The notes beneath the pieces are model-generated. The model was not told the origin of the DNA and made no database searches. It saw nothing but the letters and a program-made list of their open reading frames with translations. A program made the translations under genes and the position numbers. DNA of 8,449 nt. It comes from an uncultured Clostridia bacterium. Lineage in GTDB: Bacteria > Bacillota > Clostridia > Lachnospirales > Lachnospiraceae. Position 1 is the first letter of the stretch, and each line of letters begins with the position of its first letter. The stretch covers positions 1-8,449 of the forward strand of contig CALASV010000250.1 of NCBI GenBank assembly GCA_937888895.1. The letters run 5' to 3'. Positions 1-6,324 of the stretch are shown one piece after another.

Positions 1-1046
1 GTAGAAGCAGAAAGTTCCATTGTAGTAGTATTTGGTATGATTTGTTCTGTTTGAGGTACTTGTCCTAAAAAAGAAGATTTGTTGTTTTCTATAGTAGGAG
101 TGGTATTTGATAATTCTACATTTGTAGACTTGTTTTCTGGTGTTACAATATTATTTTGTTCTAATGATATTGTTTGATTTATTGTATTATTTTTTAATAT
201 CGTTTCTTGATTTATGCTACTATTTTCTGCTATTATTTCTTGATTTGCAATAGGAGTAGAAGTCATATTGTTTGCTTCGGTTGTTGTTTCAACAGAAGTT
301 GTTGGTAACGTAGAATGTTGTGTTACTTCTTGGGAAGGAGATTTTGGTGTACTTTGTAATATAATGTTAGAAAGTTCTTGTAACAGTTGTTGTTTTTGTG
401 TACCTTCTGGAAGTTGTTCAATTTGTGTCACTAGTTCTTGTAACATTTGCTCTGCTTGAGGCAAAAGTTTTGCATTTTGGTTATGATAGTTTAAAAATTG
501 AGTTACGTTTTCTTTTGTAACAGGAATATGATGTAATTCCATAAGAACTAAATCTTTAATAGGAAGTTCTGGGTGTTTAGATGATAGAGATAAATAGTGT
601 TGAATACCAGCTTTATTTACAGGTTGTTTATGAGCAAGTAATTCGGTAACAATAGCAACACTTCGCTCTGTTTTTGTAATATTTGCTAAAGCAAGTGCCT
701 TATCAATCATTGGATTTTCTAAAGGAGTATCTTCTTTTGCTAATTTTAATAAAATTTGTTCTTCTGTTGTCTGTGAAACTAAGAAGCTAGCAAATTCTCC
801 AATTGATAAGTTTAATGTACCTTCGGTACGAGCAGTTACAGTAGCACCATTTTCTAATAATACTTTAATTTGATTCGCACGCAAATCAAGTACTTCTCCC
901 TTTAAAAGTTGTCCTTGTGTCACTGTTGTTTGTTGATTGGCATTTGCTTTTGCAGATGCAGGTAAACGTTTCGTTAAAGGTACGGTTGTCTTTTCTTGTT
1001 TCGTCGGTTTATATAAATTTGCCATCATTTGGCTAATCATTCCCAT
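1..1046 (-). CDS. FliK-like / DUF6240-like flagellar hook-length control protein, N-terminal part (runs off left edge)
   Basis: Reading the minus strand from an ATG at 1046 gives 348 uninterrupted codons to the window edge, so the C-terminus is missing. An AAAGGA Shine-Dalgarno lies 11 bases upstream of this ATG; the ATG at 1057 is out of frame and stops after six codons. Residues 1-45 are polar and basic. Residues 46-90 form a small beta-rich module (GEVLDLRANQIKVLLENG, then LNLSIGEFASFLV) that resembles the N-terminal region of clostridial FliK/DUF6240 proteins. Residues 95-230 are predicted helical, and from about 231 the chain is a low-complexity Thr/Asn/Gln/Ser linker with degenerate repeats. 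There is no signal peptide or membrane segment. FliK proteins are secreted through the flagellar type III apparatus, measure hook length and switch export specificity; this layout (N-terminal domain, disordered linker, presumed C-terminal switch domain beyond the edge) fits. The gene frame is certain. The flagellar role is inferred from family resemblance; another DUF6240-type protein remains possible. Confidence 0.62.
   Translation of the reverse strand, partial: MGMISQMMANLYKPTKQEKTTVPLTKRLPASAKANANQQTTVTQGQLLKGEVLDLRANQIKVLLENGATVTARTEGTLNLSIGEFASFLVSQTTEEQILLKLAKEDTPLENPMIDKALALANITKTERSVAIVTELLAHKQPVNKAGIQHYLSLSSKHPELPIKDLVLMELHHIPVTKENVTQFLNYHNQNAKLLPQAEQMLQELVTQIEQLPEGTQKQQLLQELSNIILQSTPKSPSQEVTQHSTLPTTSVETTTEANNMTSTPIANQEIIAENSSINQETILKNNTINQTISLEQNNIVTPENKSTNVELSNTTPTIENNKSSFLGQVPQTEQIIPNTTTMELSAS
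153..254 (-). repeat. Degenerate 11-12-residue repeats in the linker of the FliK-like protein
   Basis: Residues 265-298 of the FliK-like protein read as three successive related units: IANQEIIAENSS, INQETILKNNT and INQTISLEQNN. The shared pattern is I-(A)-N-Q-E/T followed by a hydrophobic residue and an Asn-rich end. At DNA level the plus strand shows recurring TTTCTTGATTT blocks. The units are imperfect, so they are old or under weak constraint. Such linkers in hook-length proteins tend to vary in length, but a length role here is inference. Confidence 0.45.
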
Positions 1047-1078
1047 AAATAATTCATTCCTTTCTATCTTTGTTTGTT

Positions 1079-1107
1079 AGTGTATCATATTTTATGGAAA
1101 ATTGGAA
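1079..1107 (-). promoter_or_regulatory. Candidate promoter of the FliK-like gene (extended -10)
   Basis: On the minus strand a -10 element TACACT (1084 to 1079) is preceded by TGA, making an extended -10 TGATACACT. A weak -35, TTCCAA (1107 to 1102), lies 17 bases upstream. Predicted transcription would begin near 1072 and give a leader of about 26 bases with the AAAGGA ribosome site. No sigma-28 (FliA-type) flagellar promoter consensus is visible. The near-identity of this -10 to the divergent one at 1131-1143 adds support. Confidence 0.45.
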
Positions 1108-1130
1108 GAAAGGATGATTTTTTTTAAAGG

Positions 1131-1151
1131 ATATGTTACACTAAAATAGTG
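1131..1151 (+). promoter_or_regulatory. Candidate promoter of the S66 peptidase gene with an overlapping dyad
   Basis: An extended -10, TGTTACACT (1134-1142), lies about 40 bases before the peptidase start; no good -35 is seen (ATGATT at 1114-1119 occupies the 17-base position). A perfect 5-base inverted repeat, CACTA-AAA-TAGTG (1139-1151), overlaps the -10 and the expected start of transcription, which is where a repressor site would sit. Both readings are inference from sequence. The ribosome site AAAGGAG (1164-1170) follows. Confidence 0.4.
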
Positions 1152-1182
1152 AAAAAAGATAAAAAAGGAGAAACGAAGTAGT

Positions 1183-2223
1183 ATGAAATATCCAAAACCA
1201 TTACAAAAAAATCAAACCATAGGTTTTGTTGCTCCATCGTTTGGTTGCAACATCGAACCTTATCATACAGCATTTGAAAATGCTCAAAAGAAATTCAAGG
1301 AACTAGGTTATTCTGTTGATATTGGACCAAATTGTTATTTAGGAGAGGGCATTGGAATTAGTAATACACCACAGCTTTGTGGAAAAGAATTGACAGAGAG
1401 TTATATTAGTACAAATAATCAAGCTATCATTTCTTGTGGTGGTGGGGAATTGATGTGTGAAATTTTAGATTATGTAGATTTTGAAAAAGTTAAACAAGCA
1501 GAGCCAAAATGGTATATGGGTTATTCCGATAACACAAACTTTACTTTTTTATTACCAACGATTTGTGATGTAGCGTCTATTTATGGACCAAATGCTCCAT
1601 CGTTTGGTATGCAACCTTGGCATAATTCCATTTTGGATGCATTTGATTTATTGACAGGAAAGAAACAAAAAGTAGTTGGTTATGATGGTTGGGAAAAGGA
1701 ATCATTAAAAGATGCCGAACATCCTTTAGAATCTTATCATATTACAGAACAGAAAATTTTAAAAGTTTATGAAAAAGAAACGGATACCATGATAGAAGGT
1801 GCAAATGTGAAAGTTTCTGGCAGATTATTAGGTGGATGTTTAGATTGTTTAGCAAATCTTGTTGGAACAAAGTTTGATAAAGTAGCAGAGTTTAATGAGC
1901 GTTATAAAGAGGAAGGAGTTATTTGGTTTTTAGAGTCTTGTGACTTAAATGTGATGTCAATTCGCCGTGCGTTATGGCAGTTAGAACATAGTGGATGGTT
2001 TTCTCATGTGAAAGGATTTTTAATTGGAAGACCTCTTATATTTGGACAAGAAATGATGGGGTTAAATCATTATAATGCTGTTACAGGAATTTTAAGTAAA
2101 TATAATGTTCCAATTATTATGGATGCTGATGTAGGACATTTTGCACCAATGATGCCTTTGATTTGTGGAAGTTATGCCAAGGTAGAAGTACAAGGAAATC
2201 AAATTGAAATAGAGATGAAGTAG
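1183..2223 (+). CDS. S66 family peptidase (LD-carboxypeptidase / MccF-like)
   Basis: The 346-residue product matches the S66 serine peptidase family in length and motifs. The opening TIGFVAPS is the usual first strand; ISCGGGEL (83-90) is the Gly-rich loop; GYSDNT (113-118) holds the nucleophile Ser115; FLESCD (249-254) gives Glu251; and DVGHFAP (316-322) gives His319, completing the Ser-Glu-His triad typical of the family. No signal peptide or membrane helix is seen, so it should act in the cytoplasm. Family members either remove the terminal D-amino acid from murein tetrapeptides during cell-wall recycling (LdcA) or cleave peptide-nucleotide antibiotics such as microcin C (MccF); the sequence alone does not decide between these. 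The start is supported by AAAGGAG at 1164-1170, 12 bases upstream. It is divergent from the FliK-like gene, and the next gene follows after 117 bases without a clear terminator, so co-transcription is possible. Confidence 0.88.
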   Translation: MKYPKPLQKNQTIGFVAPSFGCNIEPYHTAFENAQKKFKELGYSVDIGPNCYLGEGIGISNTPQLCGKELTESYISTNNQAIISCGGGELMCEILDYVDFEKVKQAEPKWYMGYSDNTNFTFLLPTICDVASIYGPNAPSFGMQPWHNSILDAFDLLTGKKQKVVGYDGWEKESLKDAEHPLESYHITEQKILKVYEKETDTMIEGANVKVSGRLLGGCLDCLANLVGTKFDKVAEFNERYKEEGVIWFLESCDLNVMSIRRALWQLEHSGWFSHVKGFLIGRPLIFGQEMMGLNHYNAVTGILSKYNVPIIMDADVGHFAPMMPLICGSYAKVEVQGNQIEIEMK

Positions 2224-2340
2224 AAAATGGCTACGGCAGTAGATAAGGTTCAGATAAAGTAGATTGAAAAAAATTACTTATTTATGGATTGTCTAAAAAG
2301 ATAAAATATAAGATAAGTTTGAATTTACAGAAAGGATATA

Positions 2341-3489
2341 ATGAAACAAATTATTTTAAGAAAAAGAAATTTTTTATTAATTTTGATTCCATTAGGTATC
2401 ATCTTAAATGAATGGGCAAAAAGTAGTGCATTTATTGCAGAAGAAATATTTGCAAAACGAATTTACAAAGTAATTTCTCAAGCAATTGGATTTTTGACCG
2501 GCTGGATTCCATTTTCATTAGCAGAACTAATTGTAGCAGTTGGACCTTGTATTATTGTAGGTTTATTAATTCGTCAAATCATTCGTGTGATACGGGTGAA
2601 AAAAACAATATCGGAAGATTCACAAAATAGTATTGGACAACTGCGGTTTCAGTTAATAATGACAGCAGTACAAAATATATTATGTTTGGTGTCTGTTATT
2701 TTCTTTGTTTATATTTTACTTTGTGGTATCAATTACCATCGTTATTCGGTACAATATTATTTAGGACTTTCCGTAGAAAATTCTTCTGTAGAGGAATTAG
2801 AAGGACTTTTGATGGAGTTAGCCCAAAAAGCAAATGAGCTTCGTTCTAATTTAACAACAGAAAATGAAGAAGGAGTATATATACTTCCTATGTCAAAGAA
2901 AGAGCTTGGTCAAGAAGCGAAACAAGCATATAAAAATTTAGCAAAAGAGTATGAAATATTTAAGGGTAGTTATTCTGCACCAAAACCAGTATTTTTTTCT
3001 AAACTAATGTCATATACACAAATTACAGGGATATTTACTTGTTGGACAATGGAAGCAAATGTAAATATAGATATTTCTCCATATTCGATTGGTTCTACGA
3101 TGTGCCATGAATTAGCACATTTACGTGGATTTATGCGAGAGGATGAGGCAAATTATATTTCCTATATGGCTTGTTTGGCATCCGATTGTATAGATTTACA
3201 ATATAGTGGCACCATGTTGGCATTGATTCATACAGGAAATGCATTATATAGAAAAGATGCAAATAGATATGCAGAAGTTTATCTAAATTATTATAGTGAA
3301 GCAGTAGTTCGAGATTTAGTGGCAAATAATAAGTATTGGGATAAATTTGAAGAAACGAAAGTAGCCGAAACGGCAGAAAAAGTAAATGATACTTATTTGA
3401 AAGTCAATAATCAAACAGATGGTACACAAAGTTATGGTAGAATGGTAGATTTATTATTAGCAGAATATCGACAACGACAAAAAAAGTAA
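2341..3489 (+). CDS. DUF3810 family membrane protein with HELAH zinc-metalloprotease motif
   Basis: The product has 382 residues. Three hydrophobic segments are visible, at about residues 11-30, 60-85 and 107-131, the first following a basic start (KRKR-type) that could act as a signal anchor. The remaining roughly 250 residues form one soluble domain. This carries HELAH (256-260) and, shortly after, EDEAN (267-271); the two His and a downstream Glu (probably Glu269) would bind zinc, with Glu257 as catalytic base, as in gluzincin-type proteases. The layout matches my recollection of the DUF3810 family, whose substrate is unknown to me. The short loop to the zinc site is conserved in form, so an active enzyme is plausible. 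The start follows GAAAGGA at 2330-2336. I could not pick out a convincing separate promoter in the 117 bases upstream. Adjacency to an S66 peptidase hints at envelope or peptide processing, but that is weak inference. Confidence 0.82.
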   Translation: MKQIILRKRNFLLILIPLGIILNEWAKSSAFIAEEIFAKRIYKVISQAIGFLTGWIPFSLAELIVAVGPCIIVGLLIRQIIRVIRVKKTISEDSQNSIGQLRFQLIMTAVQNILCLVSVIFFVYILLCGINYHRYSVQYYLGLSVENSSVEELEGLLMELAQKANELRSNLTTENEEGVYILPMSKKELGQEAKQAYKNLAKEYEIFKGSYSAPKPVFFSKLMSYTQITGIFTCWTMEANVNIDISPYSIGSTMCHELAHLRGFMREDEANYISYMACLASDCIDLQYSGTMLALIHTGNALYRKDANRYAEVYLNYYSEAVVRDLVANNKYWDKFEETKVAETAEKVNDTYLKVNNQTDGTQSYGRMVDLLLAEYRQRQKK

Positions 3490-3581
3490 CAAATATTGTA
3501 AATTGTGAATTTTGTATAGAATGTAGTGGTGAAAATATAGGAAATTTGTTATAGAAACACTCTTTTTTTTTAGAAAATATA

Positions 3582-3590
3582 TGCTATAAT
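3582..3590 (+). promoter_or_regulatory. Extended -10 promoter of the glnS transcript
   Basis: TGCTATAAT is a perfect TATAAT hexamer (3585-3590) with the TGn extension. Transcription would start near 3597, giving a leader of about 70 bases before the GTG chosen for glnS. No consensus -35 is present; a run of nine T (3563-3571) occupies the spacer and region just upstream. The context ATATGnTA is shared with the two divergent promoters at 1078-1143, suggesting this genome uses extended -10 promoters often. Confidence 0.65.
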
Positions 3591-3613
3591 AAAAATGATA
3601 GATGAAAATTGGA

Positions 3614-3634
3614 AGAAAAGAGATATTCTTTTCT
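3614..3634 (+). promoter_or_regulatory. Leader hairpin upstream of glnS
   Basis: AGAAAAGA (3614-3621) and TCTTTTCT (3627-3634) form a perfect 8-bp inverted repeat around the 5-base loop GATAT, within the predicted glnS leader and upstream of the GTG start. It is A/U-rich and weak and has no T tract, so it is not an intrinsic terminator. It lacks any T-box feature. A role in translation or mRNA stability is possible, as is chance. Confidence 0.3.
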
Positions 3635-3667
3635 AACGAAATAAAAATGGAAAGGCATGGAATAATC

Positions 3668-5365
3668 GTGGCTGAAGAAGTAAAAGAATTAGAAAAAAAT
3701 ACGGCAGAGAAAGAAGTAGTCTCTAGAAATTTTATTGAGATGATTATTGACAAAGATTTAGAGGAAGGAAAGCATACCGAGATTATGACTCGTTTTCCTC
3801 CAGAACCAAATGGATACTTGCATATTGGACATGCAAAATCCATTTTATTGAACTATGGATTAGCGAAAAAGTATAATGGTAAGTTTAATCTTCGTTTTGA
3901 TGATACGAATCCAACGAAGGAAAAAACAGAATTTGTAGAGTCTATTATTGCAGATGTAAAGTGGTTAGGAGCAGATTTTGAAGACAGATTATATTTTGCT
4001 TCTGATTATTTTGACCAGATGTACGAAGGTGCAGTAAAGTTAATCAAAAAAGGAAAAGCATTTGTTTGTGATTTATCAGCAGAAGAAATTAGGGAATATC
4101 GTGGTGATTTTAAGACTCCAGGAAAGAATAGCCCATATCGTGACCGTAGCATCGAAGAAAACCTTGCTTTATTTGAAGCGATGAAGAATGGTGAATTTGA
4201 GGATGGTACAAAAGTACTTCGTGCCAAAATTGATATGGCATCTCCAAATATCAATATGAGAGACCCTGTTATTTATCGTGTAGCAAGAATGACACATCAT
4301 AATACAGGGGATAAGTGGTGTATTTACCCAATGTATGACTTTGCTCATCCAATTGAGGATGCTATTGAAGGAATTACACATTCTATCTGTACTTTGGAAT
4401 TTGAAGACCATAGACCATTATATGATTGGGTAGTAACAGAATTAGAGTATCCAAATCCACCACAGCAGATTGAATTTGCTAAGATGTATTTAACAAATGT
4501 AATTACTGGTAAGAGATATATTAAGCGTTTAGTAGAAGATGGCATTGTAGATGGTTGGGATGACCCTCGTTTAGTTTCTATTGCGGCACTTAGAAGACGT
4601 GGTTTTACACCAGAGTCCTTGAAGTTATTTATGGAACTTTGTGGTGTATCTAAGGCAAATAGTTCCGTTGATTATGCAATGCTTGAGTATTGTATTCGTG
4701 AAGATTTAAAATTAAAGAGAAATCGTGTCATGGCAGTACTTGACCCAGTAAAATTAGTTATTGATAATTATCCAGAAGACGAAATGGAGTATTTAGATGC
4801 TCCAAACAATTTAGAAAATGAAGCGTTAGGTAGCAGAAAAGTACCATTCGGAAAAGAATTATATATTGACCGTGATGACTTTATGATTGAGCCACCAAAG
4901 AAATATTTCCGTTTATTCCCGGGAAATGAAGTTCGTTTGATGAATGCTTATTTTGTTACTTGTACAAGTTATGAAACAGATGAAACTGGTAAAGTAACTG
5001 TAGTACATTGTACGTATGACCCAGCAACTAAGAGTGGTTCTGGTTTTGAAGGAAGAAAAGTAAAGGGTACAATTCATTGGGTGGCAGCAAAGACAGCGAT
5101 TCCTTGTGAAGTACGTTTATATGAAAATTTAGTAGATGAAGAAAAAGGCGTTTATAATGAAGATGGTTCAGTTAATATCAATCCAAATTCTAGAACTATT
5201 TTAACAGAATGTTTTGTAGAACCAAGTATTAAAGATGCAAAAGCGTATGATAGTTTCCAATTCTTGCGTAATGGTTATTTTTGCGTAGACTATAAAGATT
5301 CGACAGCAGAGAAATTAGTATTTAACCGTATTGCTTCTATGAAGAGTTCCTATAAACCACAATAA
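3668..5365 (+). CDS. glnS: Glutaminyl-tRNA synthetase
   Basis: GlnRS charges tRNA-Gln with glutamine in the cytoplasm using ATP. From the GTG at 3668 the protein is 565 residues, the usual GlnRS length. PPEPNGYLHIGHAKS (44-58) contains the class I HIGH signature; RFDDTNP (76-82), PMYDFAHPIEDAIE (221-234), LEFEDHRPLYDW (243-254) and DGWDDPRL (295-302) are typical GlnRS blocks; residues from about 345 form the beta-barrel anticodon-binding region. The ATP-binding KMSKS loop is replaced by VITGKRYIK (278-286). In-frame ATGs at 3602 and 3647 would add 22 or 7 residues, but neither has a Shine-Dalgarno and 3602 lies only about five bases from the predicted transcription start. GTG 3668 has GGAAAGG at 3649-3655 and begins VAEEVKELEKN, like related proteins. 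Many Bacillota lack GlnRS and make Gln-tRNA by transamidation; Lachnospiraceae are among those that carry it. DUF2225 follows after 30 bases, probably in the same operon. Confidence 0.95.
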   Translation: MAEEVKELEKNTAEKEVVSRNFIEMIIDKDLEEGKHTEIMTRFPPEPNGYLHIGHAKSILLNYGLAKKYNGKFNLRFDDTNPTKEKTEFVESIIADVKWLGADFEDRLYFASDYFDQMYEGAVKLIKKGKAFVCDLSAEEIREYRGDFKTPGKNSPYRDRSIEENLALFEAMKNGEFEDGTKVLRAKIDMASPNINMRDPVIYRVARMTHHNTGDKWCIYPMYDFAHPIEDAIEGITHSICTLEFEDHRPLYDWVVTELEYPNPPQQIEFAKMYLTNVITGKRYIKRLVEDGIVDGWDDPRLVSIAALRRRGFTPESLKLFMELCGVSKANSSVDYAMLEYCIREDLKLKRNRVMAVLDPVKLVIDNYPEDEMEYLDAPNNLENEALGSRKVPFGKELYIDRDDFMIEPPKKYFRLFPGNEVRLMNAYFVTCTSYETDETGKVTVVHCTYDPATKSGSGFEGRKVKGTIHWVAAKTAIPCEVRLYENLVDEEKGVYNEDGSVNINPNSRTILTECFVEPSIKDAKAYDSFQFLRNGYFCVDYKDSTAEKLVFNRIASMKSSYKPQ

Positions 5366-5395
5366 GTATTTTTGAGGGAGGGAAGATAAAAACTC

Positions 5396-6253
5396 GTGGC
5401 AAATTTATTTTCAGGTTTAGAAGGCTTAGGGCTTGGAAATCTTTCTGAAATGAAGATATTTGATAAAGATAAGAAAGAAAAAGCGGAAGCTGATAAAAAG
5501 AAAGTAGAAGTAAAAGAAGAAGATTTATTGTTTGATAAGACATTTATTTGTAAAGCTTGTGATAGGGAATTTAAGTCTAAAATGGTAAGGACTGGTAAAG
5601 TTAAATTGCTAGAACAAGATACTGATTTGCGTCCAAAGTATCAATATGTGGATTCTTTAAAATATGATGCAGTAGTTTGTCCATATTGTGGATTTGCAGC
5701 GTTAAATCGCTTTTTTAATTACTTAACTGATTCTCAAGCAAAATTGATTAAGACAAATATTTCTGCTAAATTTAAGGGATTGAAAGAAATAGAAGGTCCT
5801 TGGACGTATGATGATGCTATTTTAAGGCATAAATTAGTATTAATCAATGCTATTGTAAAACACGCAAAATCAAGTGAAAAAGCATATATTTGTCTAAAGT
5901 TAGCATGGTTATGTCGAGGAAAGTCAGAAACCCTTCCTGAGGATACAAAAGATTTAGCAACAGTAAAAAAAACATTAGCAGAACAAGAAAAAGAATATAT
6001 TGCAAATGCTTATGAAGGATTTCAAGAATCGTTTTCTAAAGAACCGTTTCCTATTTGTGGAATGGATGAAAATACATTAACTTATTTGGTGGCAGACCTT
6101 GCAAGACAACTTGGAAAATATGATGATGCACTTCGTTTAGTTGGTCGAGTAATTACTTCTAGAAGTGCGAATGACAGAATCAAGTCAAAAGGAATTGAAA
6201 TGAAAGAAATGATTAAAAAAGAGAAAGAAAAATTAGAGAAAATGAATAATTAA
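5396..6253 (+). CDS. DUF2225 family protein (zinc-ribbon plus TPR-like helices)
   Basis: The product has 285 residues and starts at GTG, preceded by GGGAGGG (5376-5382), 13 bases upstream. Residues 1-20 are Gly/Leu-rich, and residues 21-45 are a highly charged Lys/Glu stretch, likely a flexible or coiled segment. Two cysteine pairs, CKAC (52-55) and CPYCG (95-99), separated by about 40 residues, look like a split zinc ribbon; LRPKYQYVD and YDAVVCPYCGFAA are the blocks that identify DUF2225. The C-terminal 170 residues are helical, with a TPR-like stretch around TYLVADLARQLGKYDDALRL. The extreme C-terminus is again Lys/Glu-rich. No export signal is seen, so it is cytoplasmic. Its function is unknown to me; a protein- or RNA-binding zinc protein is the obvious guess. 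It sits 30 bases after glnS and 71 bases before the DUF6062 gene, all plus strand. Confidence 0.85.
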   Translation: MANLFSGLEGLGLGNLSEMKIFDKDKKEKAEADKKKVEVKEEDLLFDKTFICKACDREFKSKMVRTGKVKLLEQDTDLRPKYQYVDSLKYDAVVCPYCGFAALNRFFNYLTDSQAKLIKTNISAKFKGLKEIEGPWTYDDAILRHKLVLINAIVKHAKSSEKAYICLKLAWLCRGKSETLPEDTKDLATVKKTLAEQEKEYIANAYEGFQESFSKEPFPICGMDENTLTYLVADLARQLGKYDDALRLVGRVITSRSANDRIKSKGIEMKEMIKKEKEKLEKMNN

Positions 6254-6268
6254 CAGTAAGAAACAAAA

Positions 6269-6301
6269 GAGGGTGGCGTTTGAATGGCAAACGTCACCTT
6301 T
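6269..6301 (+). other. GC-rich stem-loop between the DUF2225 and DUF6062 genes
   Basis: GGTGGCGTTTG (6272-6282) pairs with CAAACGTCACC (6288-6298) across the loop AATGG: 11 pairs including one G-U wobble. Three more pairs (two wobbles) extend it to 6269-6301. The stem begins 15 bases after the DUF2225 stop and ends 7-10 bases before the AAGGAGG site of the next gene. Only three T follow, then A-rich sequence, so it is at best a leaky terminator. An attenuator, processing site or mRNA stabiliser that uncouples expression of the downstream gene is equally possible. Confidence 0.55.
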
Positions 6302-6324
6302 AAAAAATAAGGAGGACTTACTTT

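Noticed and set aside
268..459. A Cys/Ser-rich 63-codon plus-strand frame that looks like a small cysteine-rich peptide
   Set aside because: The Cys and Ser codons are the complement of Thr/Asn/Gln codons in the FliK-like linker on the minus strand; no ribosome site precedes it.
1055..1057. Alternative ATG (minus strand, 1057) as start of the FliK-like protein
   Set aside because: It is in another frame and meets TGA after six codons; the ATG at 1046 opens the long frame.
3490..3571. Intrinsic terminator for the DUF3810 gene ending in a run of nine T (3563-3571)
   Set aside because: I could not find a stem directly upstream; only about four pairs (AGTG with CACT) can be made across a long gap. 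The T run more likely belongs to the promoter region of glnS.
3597..3667. T-box or other riboswitch in the glnS leader
   Set aside because: The leader is only about 70 bases, with one small A/U hairpin and no conserved T-box sequence.
3457..3843. A 128-codon minus-strand open frame across the DUF3810-glnS gap
   Set aside because: It overlaps the GlnRS HIGH region on the other strand, is low complexity (Ser/Phe/Leu/Ile) and lacks a start signal.
6254..6324. GGGTGG in the hairpin resembles the start of the T-box antiterminator motif
   Set aside because: The following ACCGCG is absent, there is no Stem I or specifier loop (coding sequence lies directly upstream), and the downstream gene is not an aminoacyl-tRNA or amino-acid gene.
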